Counted from the stretch's first letter, positions 10,810-21,937 are shown. The stretch is 64,000 nt of DNA from Sipunculus nudus (GCA_026874595.1 CM049319.1:13913601-13977600); one strand, 5' to 3'. Notes: generated by a model not told the origin, from the letters alone. Program-made: numbers and translations.

Positions 10810-11732
10810 GGGGGAACATGACACTTTACTGGCGCCCCCTACTGATGACACTGCAAATAAAAAATATCTGGTTTAATTATATTATCAAGAGGCTACATAT
10901 TTTGCCGTTTGTGACTTTTGTTGTCATGAACAACGTCATCGCTTCAGGGCATCATTTGAGAAAAGTAACTACGATGAACAATAATTGTAGGAATGCTCAG
11001 TGAAACAGCTTTATTTAATTATTTTTTAAACAGTACCAAAGTTTTACAAAGAAATTTTCACCAGAATATCACCAGAAGAGGCTCAAGTACAGGAATATAC
11101 CAACGGCTATGAGCCTATGTTGTCAACTGTCAGTTTTGGCAGTTGCAAGTAGATGACAAAAAAGAGCATAAATATCACTATATGATTGTAAGTGACACTG
11201 ATGGTGTAATTCTGAAGAGATAATTAGTATATACCTATAGTCTTTTTAGTGCTGATATTAATATTTCTTTTTATATGGGCATCTTAAAAGCTGATCATAT
11301 ATTGTTGACGCCAGAAGCCATTTATGTGTAGACTTGCTCTCTGTCTCACAACCACCAGCGCCACCTTTTGGGTTTTTTCTAAACTATAATGTCCAAAATT
11401 TTCATATTTTTGCCTAATATTTTAAAATTTAACCCATTGACATACACTTTTTTGTCTATAAATAAGATTGATATTTAATTCTGCATGTTTATTTAGAATA
11501 TTATTAAAAATACATTGGTCAGTTTTCTAAAATATGTAATTTTTGTTTCCCCCTTAGTTATAATATCATATAAAAACCCACCACAAGTGTCAATTTTCAG
11601 CTTCATATACTGCAAAAATAAGCACATTGACCCCCAAATTTCATTTCATAATTTTACAAAGTATGTCTTGTAGATATCATGTGCAAACTATCTAAGAAAT
11701 TCCATTGGTAGTTTAAAGTGTCATGTTCCCCC
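10810..11732. mobile_element. TTAA-flanked non-autonomous DNA transposon, 923 bp
   Basis: TTAA at 10,806-10,809 is followed by GGGGGAACATGACACTTTA. The right end reads TAAAGTGTCATGTTCCCCC and is followed by TTAA at 11,733-11,736. The 19-bp terminal inverted repeats are perfect. TTAA target duplication is the signature of piggyBac-type transposons, although the GGGGG-start terminus is not one I can match to a named family. The interior is AT-rich and has no transposase frame, so the element must depend on a partner elsewhere. Confidence 0.85.
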
Positions 11733-11736
11733 TTAA

Positions 11737-12574
11737 TTGTAATGAGCACCTTACCATGAGCTTATAACCCTGTCCACCTTTTTTTTGCGATAATTTTTAT
11801 AAGATGAACTAGATCTTACCTCAGTGGCATATCAGACAAATATGGCGATTAATTAACAGCAAAATAATACACCCCCTTGAATGAATTCCCTATATTTTAT
11901 TTAAAACGAAGTACGCCTAAACGGACACATTGTGACATATATATGACGGCCCGAGCTGACGATCTACAAACATTTGACACTTATACAGAGATGACGTCAC
12001 AAGGGTATTATTACGTGTTACGTTAGATCACACGTGTCTTTCCTGGATTACAGGAATAAACAGATATGGCCACTTGAAATGACGCCATCGATTTTGCAGC
12101 TCTTTCTAGAAGAGTCAACACTGTACGCAGTACAAGTACGTTTATTTTATACGTATTTAAATTATCATACATTCTTTGATGAAAGCTATATAGCAGTAGC
12201 AAACAAAATATATTTGAAAGAAATATTGCGAAAAATAAGGTAGACAGGTATGTTGGAACAGGGTATAAATACCATGTATTATCAAACACTTTAACACTTT
12301 GAAACAAATTTCTCTGTACAACTGACTGATGACCTTGACCTGACTTTCATCAGTGCGAAAGATATGCGAAAAAGAAAATGGTGTCTCAGATGTTTAAATT
12401 TTTCAATATTTGTGAAAGGTATATTTTGGTTAATGCTAACTAATCATCCATATCCCAAATGTCTTCATTATAAAACTTAATTCTAAATTATCTGCTTAGC
12501 AGAGCTTAAAAGGAATAATGCTAATTTGGTCGGGCACCCCCACATGAATCAAAACATAGTGTCAGATATGTGAT
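11737..12574. other. no recognisable gene
   Basis: AT-rich spacer. Overlapping short open frames on both strands at 12,023-12,307 show no domain or codon-usage signal and are most simply chance. Confidence 0.4.
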
Positions 12575-12753
12575 GCAATGGAGCCCCCACAATTACGAAC
12601 AGCTTGGTGGGCTGACCAAAGTGGTTATAATTTGGTGTTGGCTGTATAAGGGAAATTCTAAGTTACCTGAATCATATATCTTGGATCAAGAAAAGTGGTT
12701 TTAATTTTCGAGTTGGTCTTAATTGTTGGGTGGTTGCAAGGGGGGGTTCCATT
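12575..12753 (-). mobile_element. pogo-like MITE, CAGTGGAACC family, copy 1
   Basis: Ends read CAATGGAGCCCCC on the left and GGGTTCCATT on the right. In reverse complement it aligns along its length with the MITE at 33,416-33,596, sharing CCACTTTTCTTG, CAGGTAACTTAGAATTTC and CCACTTTGGTCA. Heavily mutated relative to that copy. No coding capacity. It abuts the TA-rich tract to its right. Confidence 0.75.
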
Positions 12754-12754
12754 C

Positions 12755-12792
12755 TATATATATGTATATACACGAATATATGTATAAATACG

Positions 12793-12824
<32 letters not shown>

Positions 12825-12847
12825 ACATTTATATATTTATATATATA
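12755..12847. repeat. imperfect (TA)n tract
   Basis: TA-rich microsatellite with interruptions, lying between two pogo-like MITEs whose expected target dinucleotide is TA. Confidence 0.9.
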
Positions 12848-13127
12848 CAGTGAAACCTCGTTGTGTCAAGGTCGAAGGGACTGGTGAATTTACTTCAACA
12901 CAACCTGAGTTCGAGACAACCGGTGTTCATTATATTCAACCTTCTTCAGCCGTGATTTTTATCGATAAATACTGCACATGTATAGGACCTAAATTATATA
13001 GTTCTCACAAATGTTTGCGTAAATCCTTTAGATTTATCTTATTATTATTTCTTTTCTTTCTTTTCTTTTGTTTAGACGATATCTTTTAGCGTCATAGTAT
13101 TTCAAACTGAAACAGAAACATAGTGTG

Positions 13128-13130
<3 letters not shown>

Positions 13131-13159
<29 letters not shown>
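13131..13159. repeat. (GA)n microsatellite
   Basis: About 14 GA units inside the pogo-like element. Confidence 0.95.
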
Positions 13160-13162
<3 letters not shown>

Positions 13163-13490
13163 AACGAGGTTTATATATGGTCTTTACATCAAGCTTACGC
13201 CTAGCAGGCCGCAAGGCCATATCAAACGGGACACGGTCAATATAAAAATGAAGCAGTAATACAGTATAACGTATTCTATATGGTAAATAAGAGTCAGTCT
13301 GATAAAGATATCATTTTCCTTCCCTTATATATAGAGTCCTGTATGTTTATCCTAGACACATCAAAGATAATGATTGGATTAAGTTTAGTTTATCAAAAAC
13401 TTCTCATTAATGCTTTGTCGGCGAGAAAAGAAAGGCACGATCATGAGTGACTAATTGGCCAAATAGATAAACAACGGATTGGTATGTAAG

Positions 13491-13768
13491 CCATCGCGCT
13501 TGTTGAATAAGATCCTTACCGGTATTAATTATGTAACTGGTCATCGCGGCCGTAGGTATATGATTGTTGGACCGTGCACAACTGTTGTCAAATCATTAAA
13601 GCGGCATGGCCTCCAGTCGAGCGACAGACCCATCGCGCTTGATGAGTGAGAGCCTTGTCGGTATCAATTAATTATGACGGGTCATCACGGCCCAATCATG
13701 ATTGACGGGGCGTACACAAACTGTTATCCAAACATGACTTCGAGTTAAGCGATAAAAATATTAGCTTG
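13491..13768 (+). repeat. 139-bp tandem duplication inside pogo-like element
   Basis: CCATCGCGCTTG recurs at 13,491 and 13,630. Each is followed by CGGTAT.AATTA, GGTCATC.CGGCC, ATGATTG and an ACTGTT segment in the same order. Diverged, two units. Confidence 0.75.
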
Positions 13769-13940
13769 GGATCAACATAACACCTTGACACATCAGGGTT
13801 TTCGACACATCCGACTTCGACACAAGCGGAGTTAATTTAGTAAGGTTTTAACTGTTTTTTGCAGGGACCCACATTCGACTTCGAAACATGCGGGAATTCG
13901 ACTTAACCGAGTTCGACACAACGAGCCTAACACCTTACTG

Positions 13941-14697
13941 ACTCCGTGGTATACTCGTTTATCCTGAAGCTCCCTATAATCCGCGTTGGCGATGTGCATT
14001 TCTTGCGAAGCACCAACACAAGTATAATGGTACATTATGGGAAATCTTCCTACTTAGATAGAAGTACTTGATTTCTTAACACTACAACCTGATATCAGGA
14101 AACGTGGAAAATTACAAACTTATAGGGTAGCGTTGAATCGAATAGATATTATATGATATTGAAATGTATTATACAAAAAATGGATAAAAATCGTCCTTAC
14201 CAAAAATAATGACGTTGTAAAAGATGTTTGTTTTTACTCCATTTTGTTTGGTGAAATTTCGTATACCACCAAGACTGGACTTAATTAAACCATGGCTATT
14301 TGTGCGTTACACGAGTTGTCTGCTGACTGATAACAGCCTTTCTGACTGAATCCTTTACAGGATTTTCGCAGTTGTCTCTTAAGATGAATTCATCATAACC
14401 CATTACGAGTGTGTAAGTGAATGAACAAAGAAATTGTCATAAAAGCAGCCCCGTCAAAGTCATATTTGTCTTCATTAAAACTGTGAAATAGGACCCTCCC
14501 CTTTTGCTGGTGTCTTCATTTTTTGAGTCTGTATAAAGGTCTAAGTAAGGGCGTAGCGCAGGGTTTCTTGGTATTCACGGCATGCGGTGTGGTCCTACCC
14601 ACGAATAATTATTTGGGAAATAAAATGAAAAGAGTGCAGCTTTTTTGATAAATCAATTAGCGATGGGGAATGATTGCTTCCTCTCTGAACGTTAAGG
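13941..14697. other. no recognisable gene
   Basis: The 67-codon minus-strand frame at 13,832-14,035 spans the transposon edge and is not credible. Nothing else seen. Confidence 0.4.
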
Positions 14698-14901
14698 GTG
14701 TATTTGTCATTGTCAATATCACAGGTCATGTGATTCATTCATGAACACGTCAGTCAGAGCCGGCAATCGCTCGCCATGCTGCCCTCTGGGGAGTGAAGAG
14801 TGAACTTCAATTTAATATTTTAATTTAAAATAGATTCTAGAATCTGGAATCCTATTCTGGGGATAATGAAGGCGGAGACACACACACACATATATGATGA
14901 G

Positions 14902-14974
14902 TCGTATACAGTTAGTTTTACTTCATGTTCGACAGAACAGTTCTGTTACATATATGTAAAACTAACTGTATACG
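14902..14974. repeat. 73-nt imperfect palindrome / hairpin
   Basis: Outer arms TCGTATACAGTTAGTTTTA (14,902-14,920) and its exact complement (14,956-14,974) pair over 19 bp, and inner arms ACAGAAC and GTTCTGT also pair. The whole forms a nearly continuous hairpin of pre-miRNA length but with almost no loop. More likely a palindromic mini-element than a miRNA gene; neither is shown. Confidence 0.8.
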
Positions 14975-15049
14975 ATACATTATTAATGCTCCCCTGCATG
15001 GTTGAGCACTTTCACTATGATGTATTGAATTTCTATTTGTATTACCTTG

Positions 15050-15051
<2 letters not shown>

Positions 15052-15101
<50 letters not shown>

Positions 15102-15150
15102 TATATATATAATAAATTTATATTTATATATATGTATATATATATGTACA
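15052..15150. repeat. (TA)n microsatellite, imperfect at right
   Basis: About 22 clean TA units followed by TA-rich interrupted sequence. The overlapping Tyr/Ile-repeat open frames on both strands are artefacts of the array. Confidence 0.95.
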
Positions 15151-15295
15151 TAACTATATTCTTTAGAAATGGCCAATTCAATCACGGACCAAACGTTATG
15201 ATTAATAAAGTTAATTATCTGAAATCGTAATGCCCCGAAAAATATAAAATATCTTTAAATCAAGATTACATCAAGTTAAATGCAAAGCCACACTA

Positions 15296-15298
<3 letters not shown>

Positions 15299-15381
<83 letters not shown>
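15299..15381. repeat. (TA)n microsatellite
   Basis: About 35 TA units then one interruption. Second array of duplication unit A. Confidence 0.97.
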
Positions 15382-16430
15382 AGATGATTGTAACCGTAAA
15401 AAATGTAGAAGATTGCAATCGTGAATCAAAAGATTCAGTAGAATGGATTGCTACTAATTATTTTGAGTGCTGAAGATTAAAAGCCACGAGATAATAGTAT
15501 TTAGCTTTCATTAAATATCTTCTTCCTTATTATAAACTACAACGATAGATAATGTATTTGTTTTATTGTTTCGGTGATCTGACCAGAATCATTCACATAA
15601 TTACATATGACACTGCCGGAATCTGCTTGCAGAAACAGGTAATATCCATCGTTTTATACCTGTATTTAGCATCTCCAGGTTAACAATTACCGTAAAACAA
15701 ATGTGATTATGTCACAGTCATTATCACAGTCTTATACCCCTTTATCCGCTATTAGTATGTTTAAAAAGAAAATCATATATCTGTCATATAAAACACGGCA
15801 AGAAGTAAATCTGCAATTTTTTACCTGTTCTGTAAAATGGTTGTTTCTTTCACTCCAGGGTTGATATGACATATCAGCCTGACACCTCTTTATATGCTAA
15901 TGGCACATTCCAAAATAAAATCTTGCATCAAACAGTCAAAGGACGACAGAAAAGTGAGGAAACTAGACCGTTAAATTAATATTAATTAATTAATGACTAA
16001 TTAAATGTATGAAATTTTTATTCAAGATTCTGCATTTCTTTTGCTCGCAAACATGCTCAGAAGATGAATATACATGTGCAACTCATAATGTTATATTTTT
16101 TTTTATATTTTTCATTACTATTATGGATACATCATAAGCTTTTGACTATTTATTTCTCTGATGGAGCTTTACTACAAAACATGCCACCTCTGAGCTCTGA
16201 ATATTCATTCATTAATAATTAATTAAGACCTATATATTCTTATCTCTTGTCAAGGGAAAGAACCTAGCTAATGTAACATGCATCCGAGGAGACAGCCACC
16301 TAAGAATCACACTCATTGAACACAGCCAATAGGCTATCTCTATTATTGTCAATTAGGAACTGTACACAGGGTAACAAAGTAAATTAGTACTGAGTCAAGT
16401 GGTAGGAATTAGTTATAAATTTATGTTCGT

Positions 16431-16977
16431 TAATTAAACGAAAAAAGCGACCGAAGATATTAATCGACTATTTTATATAACTTCTATATTACCGTAAAAT
16501 ATGCTGTATATATGTCAGTATTCAAGTATAAGTACTCGACAGATCATGTTGTCATAGTAATCATAAACGCCGTGAGGTTTAACTCAAGTTTACATAGTAA
16601 AAACGGCAGACAGATGCACACATGGTTGCTTTTGAAAAGGGCACTAAAACAGAACACACAAGTTTACTGTTATTATTTTCTAGGTAACAGTCAGGTTGTT
16701 GACACTTGTCCCAAAGTTGAGTTTAATGTTGTTCGCTAATATTGCTTCCAGATGTGTCTGTAGTCTGCAAGTGCATACCTAAACGTTTTTGGCCGAGGAT
16801 ACAAAGATGCAACCAGTTTAATCGACATTGAAAGAAAACGACCGATCACTGATTTAATCGATTAATCGGCACCCTACTAATTGCGGGGGAAGAGTAAAAC
16901 ATTTTTTAAATACAGTTTTAAATACATTTTAATTGCTTTTATAATCTTTTATAGGTTATTACACTCGTCCGATTTTC
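16431..16977. other. spacer between duplication units
   Basis: No gene recognised. The 75-codon + strand frame at 16,512-16,739 has no domain and is probably chance. Confidence 0.4.
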
Positions 16978-17181
16978 AGGATGTATTTGTCAATCATTGT
17001 CAAAATGATCATTGTCACAAAGGTCACCTGAATTATACTAAGTCTTGCTGCTCTCTCGGGAGTGATAAACTAAAATTTAATTAATATGGAATAGATTCTA
17101 GAATCTTGAATCCGGTTATGGAGAAAATGAAGACGTAGAAATTGTACAAACCTACCTTGTACAAACTTTTAAAGAGATAAA

Positions 17182-17239
<58 letters not shown>

Positions 17240-18400
17240 GAACTTTACTGTAAAATTAGGGGATTAATTGTAACAAGCCATGCTATCTGAATGACATAAT
17301 TATATTCTTAAGAAACAGAAGAAAAGTCAATTCAAGCACGAATAATAAAAAAGTTAATTAATCAACATCCGTAATGATAACTGTTTTAATCTCGATTACA
17401 TAAGGTAACATCCTTGGGCACACTTCATTTGTATTTCTAAAGATATTTGTAACCATAAAAACATCCAGGAAGAATGCAATTAAATGTCAAAGAGCCGTTA
17501 TAGGTTTGATTAAAATTATTTAGTGATGATCATTTTAGACCACAAGAAATATGCGCTGTTCCTCGTAATAATCACAACCTCCGATTTTTTATCTTTATGG
17601 TAATCTAACAAATACCATACAAATAAATACACGTGACAAGACCGCAGTCTGCTTTCGGAAGAGGTAGTATCAATTTTTATAACTATATATACCGTCCCCG
17701 GGTAAACTATGATCGTATAGCCAGTGTTATTAAGTCACATTCATAGTCGTAACCTGACACCCCTTTATCCGCTAATGGCAGGTTCCAAAATAAAATCATA
17801 TATCAGTCATGTAAAACATAGCAAATGAGGAGAAACCTAGCATTTTGTACCATTATCTTATCTTTTGATAATTTAATATTGTTTATGTTTTTATGCTCAG
17901 AAGACCTATTCCGAGTTCTCCTATTAATATTGATCTGTGTGTGTATATATTCAGCATTATCACGTAAAAGCCTGGTCGATGTGTTCTTTTGATATGCTAA
18001 GGGATCATTAAAAAAATCCTATAATAAAAACTGAAAGAAAAACGGAAAAAGAAGACAACCTTTAAATGATTAATTTCAACGAATTAAACATGATATTTTT
18101 CGATGGCATGTCACATTTCTTTTGCTGGAAAGCATGATCGGAAGATAAATGTCAATGTGCATCTCATAATATTTTTTAATCTTTCATGACTTAAGGAAAC
18201 ATCGTAAGTTTGTGTGTACCTTTTTCTCTGATTGAGCTCTAGAACAAAAAATGTTATATTTGATTTCAATAATGAAATTGCAAAAATATACTTGTCCATG
18301 CATCCAAAGAAAGAGCCACATTCCAACCAATAAGCCCTCTCAAATTGAAATCAATTGAAATTTTACACAGGAGTAGGACGTGAATTTATAGTTAGTGGAG
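16978..18400 (+). repeat. segmental tandem duplication, unit B
   Basis: Diverged partner of 14,698-16,430, in the same orientation and with the same order of landmarks. It contains a single (TA)n array at 17,183-17,236. No coding capacity recognised. Confidence 0.75.
17183..17236. repeat. (TA)n microsatellite
   Basis: About 27 TA units inside duplication unit B. Confidence 0.97.
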
Positions 18401-19629
18401 GACAATTTAGTTTTCTGTTTATATAATTTTGAGAACCCAGCCAAAAATTACCATGCATTACTGTCGAACTAATATGCTACGTTCGCAACAGAAAAGTACA
18501 TTTATCACAGAGCATTGCTGGTGCAGATAGGCTCACTAGCTTGAATGTGACAGATCGCCTTTAAATTAGTATATTAGTACAAGGGGGGCACATTAATTGA
18601 TCAAAAGTTAATTAAGAAGCTGGCGCGGGGGAGTTGTAACTAAGCAACTGGAAACGTCAGATGGACACGGTCATTGCGAGGCTTATACCTTTATCCATTG
18701 TCTACTTAAATGTTGCTATATAGGGGTTTTACAATGGGCAATAAACGCCGAACGTCAAGATCCAGTTTTATGATGAGAGTGTCCAGCGTGGGCAGATGTC
18801 ACGAATTGTACCTTGGGCGGAGCACCCACAGCCGCAATAAAACAAATGTGACCGTGACGATGACAGACGGTTCTATAGCGCATGTCCATCTTTTATGGCC
18901 TTATTATTAATCATCCCTCCCAAAGACCATTTAGGGAGCTTAATGGAGCCAATTTCCAAATCAACTTTGGATAAATAAGCTCTTCCAGTGAAGTGCTTCT
19001 ATCATAAGGACACCATATATTAATATGGCATCACTTACTTTAACTGGGCAGCTGAAAATAAATGTTCCTTTGAAAATTTCCACATGTACATGTATATAAT
19101 AAAATTAACCTGTCTACAGCGTCAGCCTGTACTTCCCTTTTTTCTTCATAATAATGCACTTTATTAGCGCACAAGCTATTTCGTGATCAATTTAACATTG
19201 TTTCTTACCGGAAGCTCAAGGTCGATCTTTCGGAAGTGGAAATATGATCCCTTCTGGTAATAGCCACTTTGATATTACAATGATAGCGCCGATAGTTATA
19301 ACAGTCCCTTTGTTAGGGACAGTAACTAGTTCTTTTAACCAGTAAGCCACTTAAACTAGTGGAGTACCATGTATCCTATTACAACTACTGTATTTTAAGA
19401 GATCACAGAGAAATATCACTTTGAAAACTATATGACATTATTCCATATTATCACAACAAAGAGATCCGCAGGCTGGATTGAATATAATGCTTATAATTTT
19501 TTAATAACCTTTTCTTCATCGTCATATGAAAATTTATGTTTTTATACAACGTACTATTCTGTGCACAGTGTTTTTTAACACTGTATTTTGTTTCTTATTT
19601 TTTTACAATGAAGATCCTGTATGAATATA
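18401..19629. other. no recognisable gene
   Basis: AT-rich. The 66-codon + strand frame at 18,710-18,910 lacks any domain, signal peptide or splice support. Confidence 0.4.
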
Positions 19630-19803
19630 CAGGGGCATATCCAGGATTTAGAAAATAAAGAAGGGGGCGGGGGGTCGAACCCAGCAGACAAATGAAAACC
19701 AAAAAGAAGGTCCCAAGGCTAGATAAGAAAATAAAAAAAAGGGGGGGGGGTCCAGGCGCAAAATTTTGTCTGAAACCCTCGACCCCCCTCCCCCGGGATT
19801 CCC
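19630..19803 (+). mobile_element. G-tract element (CAGGGGCATATCCAGG end)
   Basis: Starts CAGGGGCATATCCAGGATTT, has G-runs at about 19,662-19,675 and 19,741-19,750, and ends in a C-rich block CCCCCCTCCCCCGGGATT. It aligns in reverse complement with 39,198-39,384 and 48,890-49,070, so it is a copy of one dispersed non-coding family. The minus-strand frame across it is low-complexity. Confidence 0.65.
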
Positions 19804-20580
19804 TTCTATTATACCAGGATTATCAGAGCAAAAAGGTTTAATATACAAGGAGGGAGTAATCTGGTCTAAAAGCTTGCTGGCCAAGCTGCCCCCGAACTTT
19901 ATTACCCTAGCGTATTGTACTGACAGTATAGTGTAAGAGCATATGTAGCTAATTTATCTTGAGTAAATTTTGTTTGTAAAAATGTGACACCCTTTGCATT
20001 TTTATTCTTCACCTTCCTAGGAAGCATATAAAATATGGTGACAATTTTTTTATTCATGCAGTTTTTCCATTTCTTTCAGCCTGTTTAACAATGGTTTTAA
20101 TAAATTAAAAAAAACTGCGACCGAAACATAAAACAACGTAAACAGGGACAAGAGCACGAGAAAGGTTATTTGTTTTGCATGCCTTTAAATACTGAAGGTA
20201 CAAATTGTTTTCTCTAAACATTGTCTAAAATTATATTTTGGTTTTATATTAAAGAGACCTATTCACATGCCTATTATGATAAATATACACATATAGCATT
20301 ACACGATATATATATATATTTATATATATATATATATATATCTTTTCTCCTTAAAATATTATGATATCTGTCAATATTTCATTCTGATCTTAGAATTATA
20401 ATTATACTTCAGTACACAAGTGGTGAAAACTTTCACCTGGCGAAATCAGTAATGAAAAATTCAAACATTGCGAGCACGCCAACTGGTCGCCATATCGCGT
20501 GAATTCACAAAATCAACATTTTTCAAGCATCCAAACGGTATTTCTTCCTTGTTTCTTCTTTCCCGTCACTTCTCCTTGTT
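19804..20580. other. no recognisable gene
   Basis: AT-rich, with a (TA)n array at 20,307-20,342. No reverse transcriptase is detectable upstream of the RNase H fragment, so the retroelement is truncated near 20,580. Confidence 0.45.
20307..20342. repeat. (TA)n microsatellite
   Basis: Short TA array with one TTTA interruption. Confidence 0.95.
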
Positions 20581-20944
20581 AAGTTAGCTGTAGATACTGC
20601 CGCTGGTGGTGTGTTGTTACAAGAAGGCAATGATGGCATAGATCATCCAATTTGTTATTTCTCAAGAAAGTTTAATGCAAACCAGAAAAAAACACTCCAC
20701 TATTGAAAAAAGAATGTTTGGCTTTGATTTAGGCATTGCAACTTTTTGAAGTTTTTTTTACTTCAGTCAAGCCTATCATTGTCTTTAGTTATCACAATCC
20801 TCTCACATTCATCAACAAGTTGAAGTGTAAAAATAAAAAAAATTGTTGAGATTGAGTTTGTTCTTACAAGATTACAACCTTGAAATCAAACACATTAAAG
20901 GGAAAGACAGTGTACTTGCTGATTGCTTATCGAGATGTTTATGA
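20581..20944 (+). pseudogene. broken Ty3/gypsy-type RNase H fragment
   Basis: Translation across frames gives the RNase H profile of gypsy-like elements: AVDTAAGGVLLQ, then GIDHPICYFSRKFN, then STIEK, a PIIVFSYHNPLTFI segment, and LFLQDYNLEIKHIKGKD...ADCLSR. At least three frameshifts break it: in the A-run after NANQKK, near QLFEV, and in the A-run after NKLKCKNK. The Asp normally found before HNPLT reads Tyr, so it would be inactive even if in frame. No protease, reverse transcriptase or integrase is recognisable nearby. The domain ends about 120 bp before the polypurine tract. Confidence 0.85.
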
Positions 20945-21005
20945 AATGTTGTAAACGAGATGTTTATGTAATGTTGTAAATAAGATGGTTTTGAAATGTT
21001 GTAAT
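20931..21005 (+). repeat. 25-nt tandem repeat, three copies
   Basis: Units start at 20,931, 20,956 and 20,981 (CGAGATGTTTATGAAATGTTG type). The array overlaps the end of the RNase H frame, and the retroelement stop codon falls inside it. Confidence 0.85.
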
Positions 21006-21025
21006 AATTTAGTGTTTGTGATCGC

Positions 21026-21056
21026 AAAAAGAAAGTTTTGAGAAAACTTTCTTTTT
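21026..21056 (+). other. perfect hairpin before polypurine tract
   Basis: A 14-bp arm AAAAAGAAAGTTTT, a GAG loop and a perfect complementary arm ending in T6. It lies between RNase H and the polypurine tract of the retroelement. Its regularity in an otherwise decayed element is notable, but a role in 3' processing or reverse transcription is only a guess. Confidence 0.85.
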
Positions 21057-21061
21057 TCTTA

Positions 21062-21073
21062 CAGGAGGGGGAG
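21062..21073 (+). promoter_or_regulatory. polypurine tract of LTR retrotransposon
   Basis: CAGGAGGGGGAG immediately precedes the TGTTAC start of the LTR, as expected for the plus-strand primer of an LTR element. Confidence 0.8.
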
Positions 21074-21935
21074 TGTTACAGGTGCCCTTTTGAATGTGTG
21101 CACAAGTCTTACAGATGTCTTTTTATTGTGTGACACGGTCGTAACTCGTGTTGTAGCGCCCTTGTCTGGCCGCGTATTTGCATTCTCAGTTTAATCCGTA
21201 CTGGTTGAACTGTCGTTGTCATGCTAGCTTGGGGCTTTCTAACCTGACCGAGCCGAGGCGAGCTCACATGTGAACCCTTATATGTTGAGACACAGCGATG
21301 TTTTTCTAGATGATTCCCATAACGCGTGTTAACTGTGTATTATCTTAGATCCTTTAGACTGTTCGAGAAGTGGAAAATTCTCGGCTTGGGGCAAGAAGCT
21401 AGAAATAGGGGGCTGTGTTTTAAGCCGAGAGAGAGGTGAGAGAATATTCCAGCGGACACAGACGTGTGGGACCTGTCCGATTATCTAGTAATTTCAGGGA
21501 TTCTACTATTACTAACTCTATATAATTTGGTGCTGCCTGCTTCAAGTTAACCTTCTGGATTGTTACAAGAGCTTTACATTGGACTGTTATTCTCCGGGAG
21601 AGTTTGTGTGGACTTTTCATCCGGCATATACATTTGAAAGGACTTATCGTTGTGACAGTGATGGTATCCAGGTACTGTGCACTTTGTTTATTTTACTATG
21701 TGATTGTATTGATTTGCTGTTATACTGTGTCATTGTATTGATTTAGTGTATTGTAATGTTAGGGTTTTTTAAGAATAAATTATGGTTATTTGTTAACAAA
21801 AGACCAGTGACTTCTTTATTCATTCCCCTAGACATTTCACACTGCCTAGTGTTACAGAATCTGATTTTTTTATCTCCATTGCAGAATTTGTGTTCGTCAC
21901 GACTACGTGATCTGTTGATATTAGGTTCCGTAACA
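21074..21935 (+). mobile_element. 3' LTR of Ty3/gypsy-type element, 862 bp
   Basis: Begins TGTTACAGG directly after the polypurine tract and ends CCGTAACA, so TGTTAC and GTAACA are terminal inverted repeats (alternatively the end is two bases later, CACA). AATAAA at 21,774-21,779 is a suitable LTR polyadenylation signal. From about 21,445 it matches 27,817-28,357, and its last ~215 bp are nearly identical there, while the first ~370 bp are not. No 5' LTR of this copy is seen in the window. Confidence 0.85.
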
Positions 21936-21937
21936 CA

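Larger units (their letters stand above)
12848..13940. mobile_element. pogo-like non-autonomous element, about 1.1 kb
   Basis: The left end is TA followed by CAGTGAAACCTCGTTGTGTC. The right part contains TTCGACACAACGAG and ends near CTTACTG at 13,940, an imperfect inverted match to the left end. CAGTNNAACCTCGTT termini with a TA target are typical of pogo/Tigger-type mariner relatives. The interior has (GA)n at 13,131 and a 139-bp tandem duplication, but no transposase frame. The right terminus has a small insertion, so the exact boundary is uncertain. Confidence 0.65.
14698..16430 (+). repeat. segmental tandem duplication, unit A
   Basis: Aligns in order with 16,978-18,400 at an offset of about 2.27 kb. 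Shared landmarks are GTATTTGTCATTGTCA, GGGAGTGA, ATAGATTCTAGAATCT, AAAGTTAATTA, TGTAACC.TAAAAA, CCTTTATCCGCTA, TTCCAAAATAAAATC, CATTTCTTTTGCT and TACACAGG. The copies are strongly diverged, with many indels. Unit A contains two (TA)n arrays and a 73-bp imperfect palindrome that unit B lacks. No gene is recognised in either copy. Confidence 0.75.

Noticed and set aside
14902-14974. miRNA gene
   Set aside because: Hairpin length fits, but the loop is nearly absent and pairing is too extensive; kept only as a palindrome.
21028-21060. Bacterial-style rho-independent terminator (stem plus T run)
   Set aside because: The context is a eukaryotic retrotransposon 3' end; the resemblance is coincidental.
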